From NCBI GenBank assembly GCA_033398695.1, contig CM065809.1, forward strand, positions 176,008,501 to 176,072,500: DNA of 64,000 bases. The letters are read 5' to 3'. Every line of letters begins with the position of its first letter. Position 1 is the first letter of the stretch. The notes under the pieces were generated by a model. The model made no database searches, was not told the origin of the DNA, and saw only the letters and a list, made by a program, of their open reading frames with translations. A program made the position numbers and the translations under genes. The stretch is from Orobanche coerulescens. Lineage: Eukaryota > Streptophyta > Magnoliopsida > Lamiales > Orobanchaceae. This document shows, piece by piece, positions 48,061 through 58,760 of this stretch.

Positions 48061-48888
48061 TCTATACTTAATATTAAAAGAGAGTCGCAAGAAAATATAA
48101 GGAAACATGTGTCATCTCCACGTTAATCCTCTTTTTAAAAATCTTAAAAAAATGGACGTTTAATTTGAGAGGGGTTGGATGATTATTCCATTATATACTA
48201 TCTACCAATTAAAAACTTCCTCTCATTTTATTCCTTTTATTTTTAACCTAATAGTTTAAATAATTATAACTTTTACGTATCGATTTTATTTTTGAAAAAA
48301 ATATATTAAATTCGTGCTCTTTAATTTGACATCCATATAGTATATATAAAATAATATAATTATAATATATTTAGATGATTAAAATTATTCAATATATTTT
48401 TAACAATTATTTGATTTTTAAGAATTATTTTGTTCTTATTATAAAATACATTAATGTCAAATCATATAAAATTATATTAGTAAAAATATCGGTTGTATAC
48501 TTTTAATGAAAGTTGATAATACATCACCAACAACAACACCATCAGAGCCTTAGTTCCAAAATGATTTAGGATCAGCTATAATAAAAGTTGATAATAATAA
48601 ACATAATTTAATTTCTTATTTATAAAATTAGATATAAGTCTCATATTGTCCTATATGAAAAATAAATGCCGGTGCTTAATTAATTTATGGTTTTTCTATT
48701 ATGTGTCTTTACATCACATGATAAGAGTTTATAAATAAAATTAAATCAAATAATAGTATATGTATGTGTATACTGACTCATGGATATTTTATAATAATTT
48801 TATAATATTATTGAAATTCGATCACATATTGTTAATATAATAAAATATTTAACATTTTATGCCGTGCATAGCACGGGAGGACATCTAG
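48061..48888 (+). mobile_element. non-autonomous Helitron H2
   Basis: It starts TCTATACTTAATATTAAAAG and ends CCGTGC-ATA-GCACGG, spacer, CTAG, with A before and T after. It is similar to H1 (28049-28864) throughout but carries an extra short insert at 48522-48583. No Rep/helicase is present. Confidence 0.87.
48522..48583. mobile_element. short SINE/LINE-tail-like insert within Helitron H2
   Basis: The insert contains CAACAACAACACC and TTAGTTCCAAAATGATTTAG. It is flanked by a perfect 13-bp duplication AAAGTTGATAATA (48509-48521 and 48584-48596). Helitron H1 has the same site without the insert (AATGAAAGTTGATAATAATT near 28582), so the limits are proven by an empty paralogous site. It shares its core with the insert at 27124-27173. 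Confidence 0.75.
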
Positions 48889-49445
48889 TGTCTCCAAAAT
48901 CAAATTGTCACGTACACAAATTTTCAACAATTTATGATAATAGTCCAATAGTTTTAAGATTTAACTCGGCAACACTTGCAAAACTTAGACCAAGGACGAC
49001 TAATAGAAAACTACCAACAAATAGAAAACTTAGAAATAATCAGAATACTTTAACATGAACATAGATATTTAAAATAAACCAAAAACAGAGAAAATTATTA
49101 AAAAACACACTAAAAAAAAAGAACTAAACAACTAGAAGAATGAAGAAATCAAATCCTAAAAATTGAAGAAAAGGAACCCAAAAGTAAAATTTTAAAATTT
49201 TTCTCACTTTATGAGAATATTTGTGGGCGTCTCACTCATTTTATTTTATTTTGATCAGTAAAAGAAATTTTATAAAATAAAAAAATGGATGTGGCTAAGG
49301 CAGAAGGAGTTCCTCAGACACAAGTTAGAATATATACAACCATTAACAGCCTAACACCATTCTCAGATTAGCGAGTCAATCCATAAAGGAAAAATTAGAG
49401 CCCTCCAAATCCTTCACAAAGATCCAACTCCTGTTGCGATTAATT
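48889..49445. other. intergenic DNA
   Basis: No gene or repeat boundary recognised between Helitron H2 and the end of the Athila-like LTR. Confidence 0.5.
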
Positions 49446-50740
49446 CTTACACGCAAGTGCACGTTATCATTTACAAGTAATAAAGTGATGAGTGAGTATC
49501 GTTCCCACGAGGACTGAATCACTAACTACCGATTTTGTGTATTCTAGTTTTATTCGAACAATCGAATTTGTGTTTTGCAATTAATTTCTAAAAGAATTAT
49601 TAAAAGACTAAACAGTAGAAAACGATAGCTAGAAGAAAAGAAATCAAATGATGAATAAGTCTAGGATTCTGAATCCACTCGGTTTATCCGAATTTACTCT
49701 CGATTATCCGTAGTAAATAATTTTCCCAATTTATTGAAGGCAGAGATTGCTAATATATTCTACCGCCTCTCCCGAGGTCAATAGATTTTCTAAAGGCGAA
49801 TAACGCACTCTATCCCTAGGTGAATTAATTCGTCAATAGGCAAAAAGCATAAAATCTCCAAAAGGCCACGTAGTTCCTATGAGTATATTCCTATCTCACA
49901 TAATAAAACGGTCCTCACCAATAGTTCCTCACCAATTCTCCTCTCCCGATTCGAATTGAATGATTAAATCAATACAACTATTGGCCAGATAATTGCAAGC
50001 ATTAAACACGATTGGGAAAACTCAACAAAAAGGTAATTACTTAGATAACCTCAAGCAAAATCCGTCAAAACGTAAGTTTCATCAAAATCCTAGATTAGGG
50101 TTTTAGCCTGACATACTAAATGAATGAAAGCATTAAAATCAAACGCAGATGAAGCTCGGATTCCTCCGTTCTTCGGCTTCCGCCCTCTGCTCTTGAAATC
50201 TTCTGCTTCCCTCATCTTCTGCCGTCTCTCCTCTCTGATTCCAAGCTTAAGATCCAAAAGATCAAAGATGATTAATTAGGGTCTTAAACCCTTATTTATA
50301 GCTTTTACATCCTCCAAATCGCGTCCGTATGAGTAGGTCGAAAACTGGCTTCGAAACGGCCCAAATCCGCGCGATGCATACAAAAGCCGCCTAGTGTGCC
50401 GCGGCTCACTAAGTCTGTACCGCGGCACACTGCCTATAGCTGGATGCCTGGGCGTCATTTAATTCTTCTGTGCCGCGGCTCACCTGGACTGTGCCGCGGC
50501 ACAGAGTACAGTTTACTTTGTGCCCGGCTGGGTGTCTTCCTGTGCCGCGGCCCTGCTTCCTTGTGCCGCGGCTCATAGCCAAAATTTGCCGTTTTCGCCC
50601 GTTTCGCCTCGTTTTAGCTTCCGGACTTCAACTTCCTGACAAACATACAAAATTAAGGCATTAAAGGCTCATTTAATTAAATTCACTCTTCAAAACAATA
50701 CAAAATAATGATGAATAAGCGTATAAAAATACACCTAACA
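49446..50740 (-). repeat. 3' LTR of Athila-like copy 2
   Basis: In minus-strand sense it begins TGTTAGGTGTATTTTTATAC at 50740, directly after the purine-rich TTAAGTTTGGGGGTATT, and runs to about CACTTGCGTGTA near 49446. It aligns with the LTR at 4717-5976. It contains a CCGCGG array (50393-50580) and the TATA box GCTATAAATAAGG (about 50290-50302). Confidence 0.75.
50393..50580 (-). promoter_or_regulatory. CCGCGG motif array in LTR (A3)
   Basis: Six copies of GTGCCGCGGCAC or GTGCCGCGGCTC in 190 bp, several adjoining AGTACAGT (ACTGTACT in LTR sense), the same linkage as in copy 1. The array lies in U3 roughly 90 bp before the TATA box GCTATAAATAAGG. Confidence 0.75.
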
Positions 50741-52015
50741 AATACCCCCAAACTTAAGCCTTTGCTTGTCCTCAAGCAAAAAGAATTAATCTCAACAAAA
50801 GAGTGTCGTGAATCATCGTGCGACTCGTAGTGTTCAACCTAATCAATACTATCCTGAAATTCTCTCTGAATCATACGAGTGTCGTAATAGCGAGCTACAC
50901 TCAGAACACTGATCCCACAAAGTAATCAAGTTCAGTCCTAATTACTCATTCATGAAGAAAATCTAGCTCAAAGATTAACAAACGTGAATCAAATCGACCG
51001 CCAATATAAAAGGCTAAAATAAACAAGCTAGTTCGTCCTGTTCCACAGTCTAATGGCAAAATTTTCACGAGTTTCATAAAAATAATCCTCGGACAGTATT
51101 CCCTTATATATATGCTCAAGAATTTGATTCGAGTTGACCACTAGGTTCGGATCTCGGGATGCTTCATCGGGATAATCCTAGGGTGGAACTTCCATTCTCA
51201 TGTATTGGGAAACCGTTTGACGTAAAAGACACTCATGGGGCACATGGATGCTTCTAGTTACTAAGTTCCTTTCTACAACGGAGAAACAACTCGAATATAT
51301 AATTCCCGCATGTCCGAATCAAGGTCGCCGTTTTACGCGAGAGTAAACAGCGGGTCACGCGAATACCCCTGGTTACTAGGCTCCCTATCATCGGCATGTG
51401 AAATATCTAAATCACTAGTCTAATCAGGGTTGTTGTTTTACGCGAGAGTAAACAACGGGTCACGTGAATACCCCCGGTTACTAGACTTCCCTTCATAGAA
51501 CAAAAATATCTCGACTATTGGGAAAAACTGACCGACTCTAAACTCAATCTAGGGGCCAACACGACTAATGTAACTGTACGACTAACTAACCGAAAAATGT
51601 AACCAAACGTATCGACGGTGATTTTAAAACAAGTACGTATCCTCTCTTATCCGCCAAGACCTCTACAATCACAAAAAAAAAAAATTTGGACCTAAATGAA
51701 TACTAAGCAGAAACAGAAATCACTGACTACAACGCGACTAGAACTCGACCGTTTCTTCAGAGAGAAAAACAATGTCGTAACATCAGTATTACACAAATAG
51801 AAGCACGAAAACTTCAAGAATAGAGAAAAATTAAGACAAGCAAGGCTATCGAAAAAAAATAACGCAAAGTACTGAAAAGTGCAACGAAATAAAGTACATC
51901 AATGGATGTAGCAACTGAAAGTAAACCCCCCCAAACTTAGGACGTACATTGACCTCAATGGACAAAATATGATATGCAATAAAAGTAAAAGGTCAAGTAC
52001 TCCCCTCCAGTCCTC
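50741..52015 (-). repeat. untranslated region with tandem repeats and polypurine tract
   Basis: Counterpart of 3446-4716. Between about 51180 and 51540 the unit marked by GGTCACGTGAATACCCCCGG and TTTTACGCGAGAGTAAAC occurs about three times. The polypurine tract lies at 50741-50760. No coding sequence. Confidence 0.65.
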
Positions 52016-53363
52016 TCACGAGCTGGTGTCGGCATCATCCGGTGAGGAGGGTGGTGTGGCTGGCCGGGCGGGTGCACTAAATGGCCCGTCGGGATGCATG
52101 ATATGGGCCCTCCAGGCGGCAAGGTGCTCCTGATGATAGGCGTCCCTCGCTGCCAGACGCCTCGCCTCTCGTCGGTTGTCCCGGCGGGCCTACTCTCGCA
52201 TCTCAGCTCTGACGGCAGCAATAACGCTCTCTCGCTCCGTCCGCTGCTCCTCTCGCATGGCAACCAACATACTCTCCCTCTCTCTCTTCATCTCATCTCT
52301 CTCTCTCCTCGTCTCCTCTCTCAGCTCCTCTCTCTCTCCTCAGATCCTCCCTCAGCCCATCAAACATCTCCTGCAATCTCTCTCTGTCGGGCGGCGGGCC
52401 GGCATCTCCATGTGTCAGCAAAAGAGGCTCGTGGGATCCCTCGTGGGCCTCTTCCAGCAGAAATCCTCTCCCCCGAGCGTGCGCCGGCGCTCCTCCCCAC
52501 TGGTCAAAATGTGAGATGATGCGGTGGTCGATCGGGGCCTGGGGAGCAAGCATCGGCTGCTCGCCCGACCACGCGCCCCGATCACGGCACAAAGCGCAGA
52601 TGAGAGAGGGGTGCTTCAACCCCGTCTTGGCCCCTCCCTGAATGCACTGAAATATAGAACGGACCAAAAGAGGGGCCACATCAAACCGCAACCCGGAGGT
52701 GATAGCATAAAGTGTCCGGGCGCGGGAGAGAAAGATAGTGCGGATCTGAGAGGTGGGGTCAATGCGTGCGCAGATAAAATATAGCCAGGCACGCCCGAGC
52801 CGGCTGAGGCGCGAGCTCTTGAAGTGAAAAGTGGAAGAACCCTGTGCGCGCTGCTCCCAGTCGGAGTCGGGCTGTGCAATAGTCTCGAGCAGGGCCTCCT
52901 TCGTGAGGCTAGTCATCACTCGGTCATAAGCCGACTCATCTACCACCGGAAACCCAAACAACCTCCGAATGGCAGCAGTGGAAAAGTCAACTGTAACACC
53001 TCGAACATCGACCTGAGTCCGAGATTCTAACGACGGCAACGTATGGCCTACCCGAATGTGCTTCAGTAATGCGCTGGCGTAGAACTCCTGCACAATCGAG
53101 ATAACCGCTGGCTCGGGGGGTGCAGCAAATCTGGCCCACCCCATCTCATCAATCATGGTAAGCAGTTCCCCGTCTTGGGGAGCTGGAGTAAATCCCCTCT
53201 CCGGGATAAGAGGTCGCGGCCGAATCTTCTCATTAAAGATTTTGTGGATCTCAGGGTTGGAGAACTGGTGCCCCTCAGACTCGGCGCGGCTACGAGAGGT
53301 TTCCCCTCGAGTGGGGGATGACTGAGTCCTGGCTCTCTTGCTCAGCTTCTTCGTCCTAGCCAT
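52016..53363 (-). pseudogene. Athila-type accessory ORF, frameshifted in the coiled coil
   Basis: Starts MARTKKLSKRARTQSSPT at 53363 and is open to 52293. The region shared with copy 1 (GFTPAPQDGELLTM, VDFSTAAIRRLFGF, SRLSRLGRAWLYFICARID) is intact, including the position where copy 1 has its stop. Beyond about 52330 a CTCTCT-rich stretch has shifted the frame. The proline-rich C-terminus ending DADTSS reappears in another frame and stops at 52016-52018. The family has no function I can state with confidence. Confidence 0.7.
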
Positions 53364-54067
53364 AGTCAGTCCTGAAAAATACAACACCAGGGTTTATTTA
53401 CGCAAACAATAACAACAATAATCGTCACTCGGCTAAATATGTCCAGCCGTAAATAAAAAAAATTTAACAAGATAGCATATCCGTGAGAAAAAAATTGAAA
53501 TTGGACTTTAACGTTTTAAACTGGACGTAAGGGTTGGGCTTGCTGTAATTTCAGAACGAATACGTTGCACAAAGATTCAAAAGATTGTTTTAATAAAGAA
53601 AATTTTTTCACTTAGACAATTCATCAAACACCTTAAGGGCATCCTTTTAATTGAAGAACACATATGAATAAAGCTTCATTCAATTCCCAAAAACAATCAA
53701 TACAAATCATATCTGATGACAAACGACATTATCCATTCATTCATAACCACAAATGAACATTAACAATCGATCAAAACTTCATATCCTCCAATTAACTATC
53801 CTAGAACTTTTCAAGGAAATAAGAATATTCAACCATCAAATGCACTACACAACCTCACATTCAAATTCATAAAACAAGTAGAGATTAGAGATTGGAACAT
53901 ACCTTGATTGGTTTGTGAGAAGTGCAAGAAAAAAAAATCGCAAGAAGAAGACTGGAAGAAGTATTTCGGCCGGTCGTGCGCGCAAGGGAGATGAACAGGA
54001 AGGGAAAACTTACCTGGGGTGGTCGGCCGATTTCGGGTTATAAGGTACCTGGCCTTTCCAATTCCGC

Positions 54068-54300
54068 ATAGTGTGCCGCGGCACAGATCAAGTGAGCCGC
54101 GGCACCGAGTACAGTCCCTTTTTACCTGGTCGTTCGTTTTGTCGTGTGCCGCGGCACAGGTTTTGTGTGCCGCGGCTCAGTGCTCAAGTGTGCCGCGGCT
54201 CATTTATGCCGTGCCGCGGCACAGGGTACAGTGGGTTTAACTTTTCCTTACGATTTGTGTGTGCCGCGGCTCAGAATACTTGTGCCGCGGCTCAGGCTTC
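54068..54300 (-). promoter_or_regulatory. CCGCGG motif array upstream of the accessory ORF (A4)
   Basis: About seven copies of GTGCCGCGGCAC or GTGCCGCGGCTC in 230 bp, two linked to GTACAGT. In minus-strand sense the array lies upstream of the accessory ORF, as A1 does in copy 1, and is followed by a TATA-like CCTTATAACCC (54036-54046). The stretch from there to the ORF start (53364-54035) is non-coding. Confidence 0.75.
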
Positions 54301-54510
54301 AGTTTCTCCCCTGGGACTTTCCTGCACAGAATTTTGAGAAGAACACGTTAAAAGCGAGAGGCAGAAGCAAATTGAAGCACAAAAATGATGAAAAATAAAA
54401 ATCAAGAATGCAAGAAAAATAAAGAAACGCAAAAATCTGCAACTACGAACTCGGGTTGCCTCCCGAGAAGCGCTAATTTTATAGTCTTCAGCCGGACCTA
54501 TTTGAAAATA

Positions 54511-54819
54511 TTAGTTTGCTTTTCGCAAACTCCATTTGGTTTCCGCCCCGTTCATCGAACCGTTCATATGGTTTTCAAAATTATGACCATCGGTCGTTAA
54601 CGATTCGACTTTCGGTTCGGACATCAAATGTTGTTTGCGGAAAGGTTTCGACGTGAACAACTTCCCGAAACACCCGTTTTTCTCATGATTAGATATCCGT
54701 TTGAATTCCGGCTTGTTTCCCTCCTTCAAAAATGACTTCATGACCCCAGCAGACTTGTCTGAGTGCTCGAGAAATGCTACTCGTTCTACATCGTTCTTAA
54801 AAATTGGACCATCTGACAC
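54511..54819 (-). pseudogene. pol C-terminal remnant (copy 2)
   Basis: 102 codons ending RKAN, parallel to 637-924 of copy 1 and again followed by the inverted repeat CTCGGGAGGCAACCCGAG. It follows the protease frame after a gap of about 55 bp. No RT or integrase motif is present, so most of pol is missing. Confidence 0.5.
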
Positions 54820-54875
54820 AGAATCTGAATTTTTCGACCGACGATGTGTTCGGTGCTTTCCTCTTTCAACGGCAT

Positions 54876-55714
54876 CTACACTTTCAATTTGTGACCTTTT
54901 ATCAACACTTCCGGGACATGGAACACTTGGAACGTGACATGCTCCTCTTGAACCCGCAGAGTTAATTCTCCTTTTTCCACGTCAATAAGAGTTCTGCCGG
55001 TCGCCAAAAATGGTCGTCCCAAGATAATCGGAATATCTTCATCTTCCTCCATGTCAAGAACGATAAAGTCCGCTGGAAAGATAAATTTATCCACCTTTAC
55101 CAAAACATCCTCAATCACTCCCCTCGGATACTTAATCGAACGATCCGCTAATTGCAAGGAGACCGTCGTCGGTTTGGCTTCCCCAATGTCCAGCTTTTTA
55201 AAAATCGACAGAGACATGAGGTTAATACTAGCACCGAGATCGCACAGTGCCTTATTAAAAGAAAGATTCCCCATGGTGCACGGTATGTTGAAGCTTCCCG
55301 GATCTTTCAATTTTGGTGGGAGCTTCTTTTGAAGAATTGCGCTGCATTCCTCCGTCAAGGCGACAGTTTCAAACTCCTCGAGTTTTCTTTTATTCGACAA
55401 TATCTCTTTCATGAATTTAGCGTAGCTCGGCATTTGTTCCAACGCTTCGGCGAACGGAATGTTAATGTGAAGCTTTTTGAACACGTCAAGGAACTTAGAA
55501 AATTGTTTGTCCGCCTTTTTCTGCTGTAATCTCTGCGGAAACGGGACGGGGGGCACACATGTCTTCGGGTTATCCGGCAACATTATTGAAGGTTTCAAAT
55601 CTTGTGACTCCTCTGTCTCTAAATTATTCTTTTCCTCAATTTCCTTCTTCTTTTCACACCGCTCGGGCTGGTCCAACACCTCCTTCCCACTTCTTAGACT
55701 AATCGCATTTAGAC
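54876..55714 (-). pseudogene. gag-protease ORF (Athila type), 5'-truncated
   Basis: The native frame enters at the LTR junction (55714) with LNAISLRSGKEV, a typical Athila gag-protease linker. It continues through FSKFLDVFKKLHINIPF to the retropepsin core: DLGASINLMSLSIFK, then VIEDVLVKVDKFIFPADFIV and IPIILGRPFLATGRTLIDV, the flap and C-terminal signature of these proteases. It stops at 54876-54878. The protease domain itself looks complete, unlike copy 1, but the N-terminal gag is gone. Apparent codons upstream of 55714 belong to the adjoining LTR. Confidence 0.75.
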
Positions 55715-58700
55715 TGTAACACCCCCAGATCAAACCGAGAATATTACACGCCGCAGACCCTCTCCGTGAGGATCCACCAGGCTAGACATCAACACAACAC
55801 ATTACATTACATACTGACGAATCAAAATAACGAATCAATAGACCGATTTGGTCTTCCGTCACTGACTTACAAATCAAAATACATAAACTCATCCAGACTC
55901 ATACACATGCAAGGGTAAAATACTTGCAACGGCGAACAATAAGACAGCGGAAAAGACAATACAATGGACTCCGACTAACTGAAGTCAAAACTGGCCTTCG
56001 TGTGATTAGTATCATTCGTCTTTCATCATCCCTCATGCCGATCCTGTGTCTTGCTCCCGAAAACCTGCATGTACCTGGACACAATACAGATATCCACCCC
56101 CCGATTACTCGGGGGTTAGCAAAACTCCACTGTTTCGCTAGTGCAAGTATAAAGTGCAAATACGAGCCATACACAACACATTCCGAGAATACAACGAAAG
56201 ACTTCCCGAGGTATATTTAGTTAAAAATAGATCAAGTCTTGAAAGTAGAAACGAAGTAAGTAAGCACTTTGAAAACATTTCCAAATCTCGGGAGTTTTAA
56301 AAACATTAGAAATTGAAAAGTTCTTAAATTCTTCGAAAATCATTTAGGGTCACAGCCCCAAAGTTCATTTTCCAAAATGCAAATCCGTTTAACAAAACAC
56401 GGGGTCCACGACCCAACCATTCCGGTCACAAAACACAGGGTCCACGACCCGATCATCCAATTCAATTCACTTACAAGGACACATTACACGTAACACATTA
56501 TTCCTATGCCATTCTAGTCAAGCACCAAGACTCGATATATCAAGTCTCTCGACCCCGAGCGCAAAGCATTGTGATACTCCGGACAATATCACAATTAATC
56601 ATTAAAACATCAACATCAATATCACCGAGACCACACTTGGTAACCCATGGCCGTACCCATTAGTATCGGCCCCCAGAGGCCCCGTCGGACCGTCCCCAGG
56701 TGGGAAACCACTTCCGCGGCCGTACCCATTAGTATCGGCCCCCAGAGGTCCCGTCGAACCGTTCCCAGGTGGAAGAACATCAACACACGCACCCAAGTTC
56801 ACTTCCGTGGCCGTACCCATTAGTATCGGCCCCCAGAGGCCACATGCCATCCCCAGGTGGAAGAGTAACAACTCACAGATTACAAAACCACGACTCTCAA
56901 AGGTCAAACACACAAAATATATATAGTCGAGGTACCTTGCTAGAATGGCCAAATTATCCAACACGTACTCACGACCCAGAACTATATCAATTCACAAGGG
57001 AGCACAGGATTTCAACAACATCGAACGACACAACCAATATTACCTTTAACTCACATATTCATCCAAAGCCACGGGACTCCAAGCACATAATTTGACAAAA
57101 GAATTACACTTTATATTTACCAACGACATAATCATACGCAATGACATCACAAGAAAGTAAGGTGATTCTATACTCAACACCAGCACACATATTCAACTAA
57201 GCACATTAATTCTCGACACACACGGGTCACCTTTACAAAAACCATGATGGTAAATATACCGATTCTTTTGTAAAATGGTTATTAATATTTATTTAGCACA
57301 TATCGACGATTAACAACCATAATATCCACAAAACACGTAATGTATGGGCAAGATACTTGCCTCGATAATCGACACCGGACACTCCTACGAACACGGCTCA
57401 GTCGGGACACCTCGAACACCTACAATTCTCCGGCGAAGACAAAGAATACGCCCACGATCGAAAAGCTTGAAGAAAACGACGAACGGAAGGGTTCCGACTC
57501 GAGTTCTTCGCAAGAATTCGACCCTAACAACATATAATCAATAAATCATCGATCATACGAGGAAGAATAATCGTAGAACGCCCGAAAACCCCTCTATGAC
57601 ATTTTACCGGACACCTTCAAGGCGTCGATCAAGAACTCGACCAAAACAACGAATCGATACGATCCAACCATGGAATAACAAGGGAAAAGATGTAATACAT
57701 CTTAATAATCATCAATCTATCATAATACCAAGTTAAATCGGATTAATCGGACGAAAACAACCAAAATACCCAAAATCCCCAAAATTAGATTTTTAGAAAA
57801 TCTGACCTGATTCGGTAGATCGGAGGATGTTATAGGAGGAATGATTGATGATATGAGCCTCAAAACTTCATGGATTAAATGTATAACAACATTGCTCCAA
57901 GATTCCCACGCCTCCATCCGCGGAAGAGAAGAGAAAAAGTGAGAGAATGGGAAAGAAATGAGCTGAAATGCTCAAAAAACGAATTTAAAGGGTTGACAGA
58001 CTCGACCGTGTCCGTCTGACACGGTCGTGGCGCGCAGCTGCGAGGGGACTCGACCGTGTCTCGCATGACACGGTCGCGGCGAAGGGCCTACCGAGCAGGA
58101 CTGTCGCGGCGCTCGGCATTGACTCGACCGTGTCCGGAACACGGTCGGGCCTCTGGCGATCGGTTCCGCTTATCCTAAGAGTTCGGCTCAGCCGTGCTGC
58201 AGACACGGTCGGGTCTGAGGCGAGACTGGCTTATCCGTCGAGTACGGCGGGCCGTGTCGGACGACACGGCCGAGTCCGGTCGGCGATGATCGCCAAAAGT
58301 GAAAAATGAGCGGGTGAATGAAAGCGATCATAACTCTCTCGTCAGGACTCGATTGACTCACCGCTTGAACCATTGGAAAGCTAATTCGATGCTCTATAAT
58401 ATTGCAAGATTTAGAATTTTTGGAGTTACCAAAAATTAATGGTGATCTAACAAAGTCGAACTCATAAGAGGAAAGTTGAAACAATGAACAATAATGATAC
58501 ACAACTCAAGTTTTTCCGAGCGGTGAACACGGTGAATGAACATGATTGATGAATGATTATAATTGAGTGAAAATACACCGAGTGACAATTACAGATCGAT
58601 AATTACCGAATGAAAACGAATGAATTACAACCGGTATTACACGGATGACAAAAAGTCCAAATTAATCATTCTCGAAATGACGAAACGGTCATGAGCGAGT

Positions 58701-58760
58701 CGTCAAACGGACTCGGTAAAAAAGAAATTTACCGAAAAATCGGAAATTGCGGATATTACA
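55715..58760 (-). repeat. long LTR (about 3.0 kb), 3' LTR of a minus-strand element or remnant
   Basis: In minus-strand sense it starts TGTAATATCCGCAATTTCCG at 58760 and ends GATCTGGGGGTGTTACA at 55715. The purine tract AAGGAGGGTAGAA lies just upstream in sense (58761-58775), together with a frame-like GTTTCGGGACGAAAC end, so this is a 3' LTR whose internal region has mostly been lost. No matching 5-bp duplication is visible. A CGACCGTGTC/GACACGGTCG array lies at 57995-58280, and a TATA-like TTTAAA at 57984-57989. Confidence 0.75.
57995..58280 (-). promoter_or_regulatory. CGACCGTGTC/GACACGGTCG dyad array in LTR U3 (C1)
   Basis: About five dyads, for example CGACCGTGTC-CGTCT-GACACGGTCG at 58003, another at 58049, CGACCGTGT-CCGGA-ACACGGTCG at 58124, and GGCCGTGTC-GGAC-GACACGGCC at 58251, plus half sites. 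The promoter-proximal one begins 13 nt from a TATA-like TTTAAA (57984-57989). Its position in the LTR matches arrays B1 and B2, but its sequence is unrelated to theirs. Confidence 0.75.

Larger units (their letters stand above)
49446..55714 (-). mobile_element. Athila-like Ty3 retroelement, copy 2 (5'-truncated)
   Basis: On the minus strand it reads protease ORF (55714-54876), pol C-terminal remnant (54819-54511), CCGCGG array (54300-54068), accessory ORF (53363-52016), tandem repeats (about 51540-51180), polypurine tract (50760-50741) and 3' LTR (50740 to about 49446). It lacks RT, RNase H and integrase between protease and pol tail, as copy 1 does. Its 5' side is cut by the long LTR that begins at 55715. 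The two copies face opposite ways about 44 kb apart. Confidence 0.82.
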
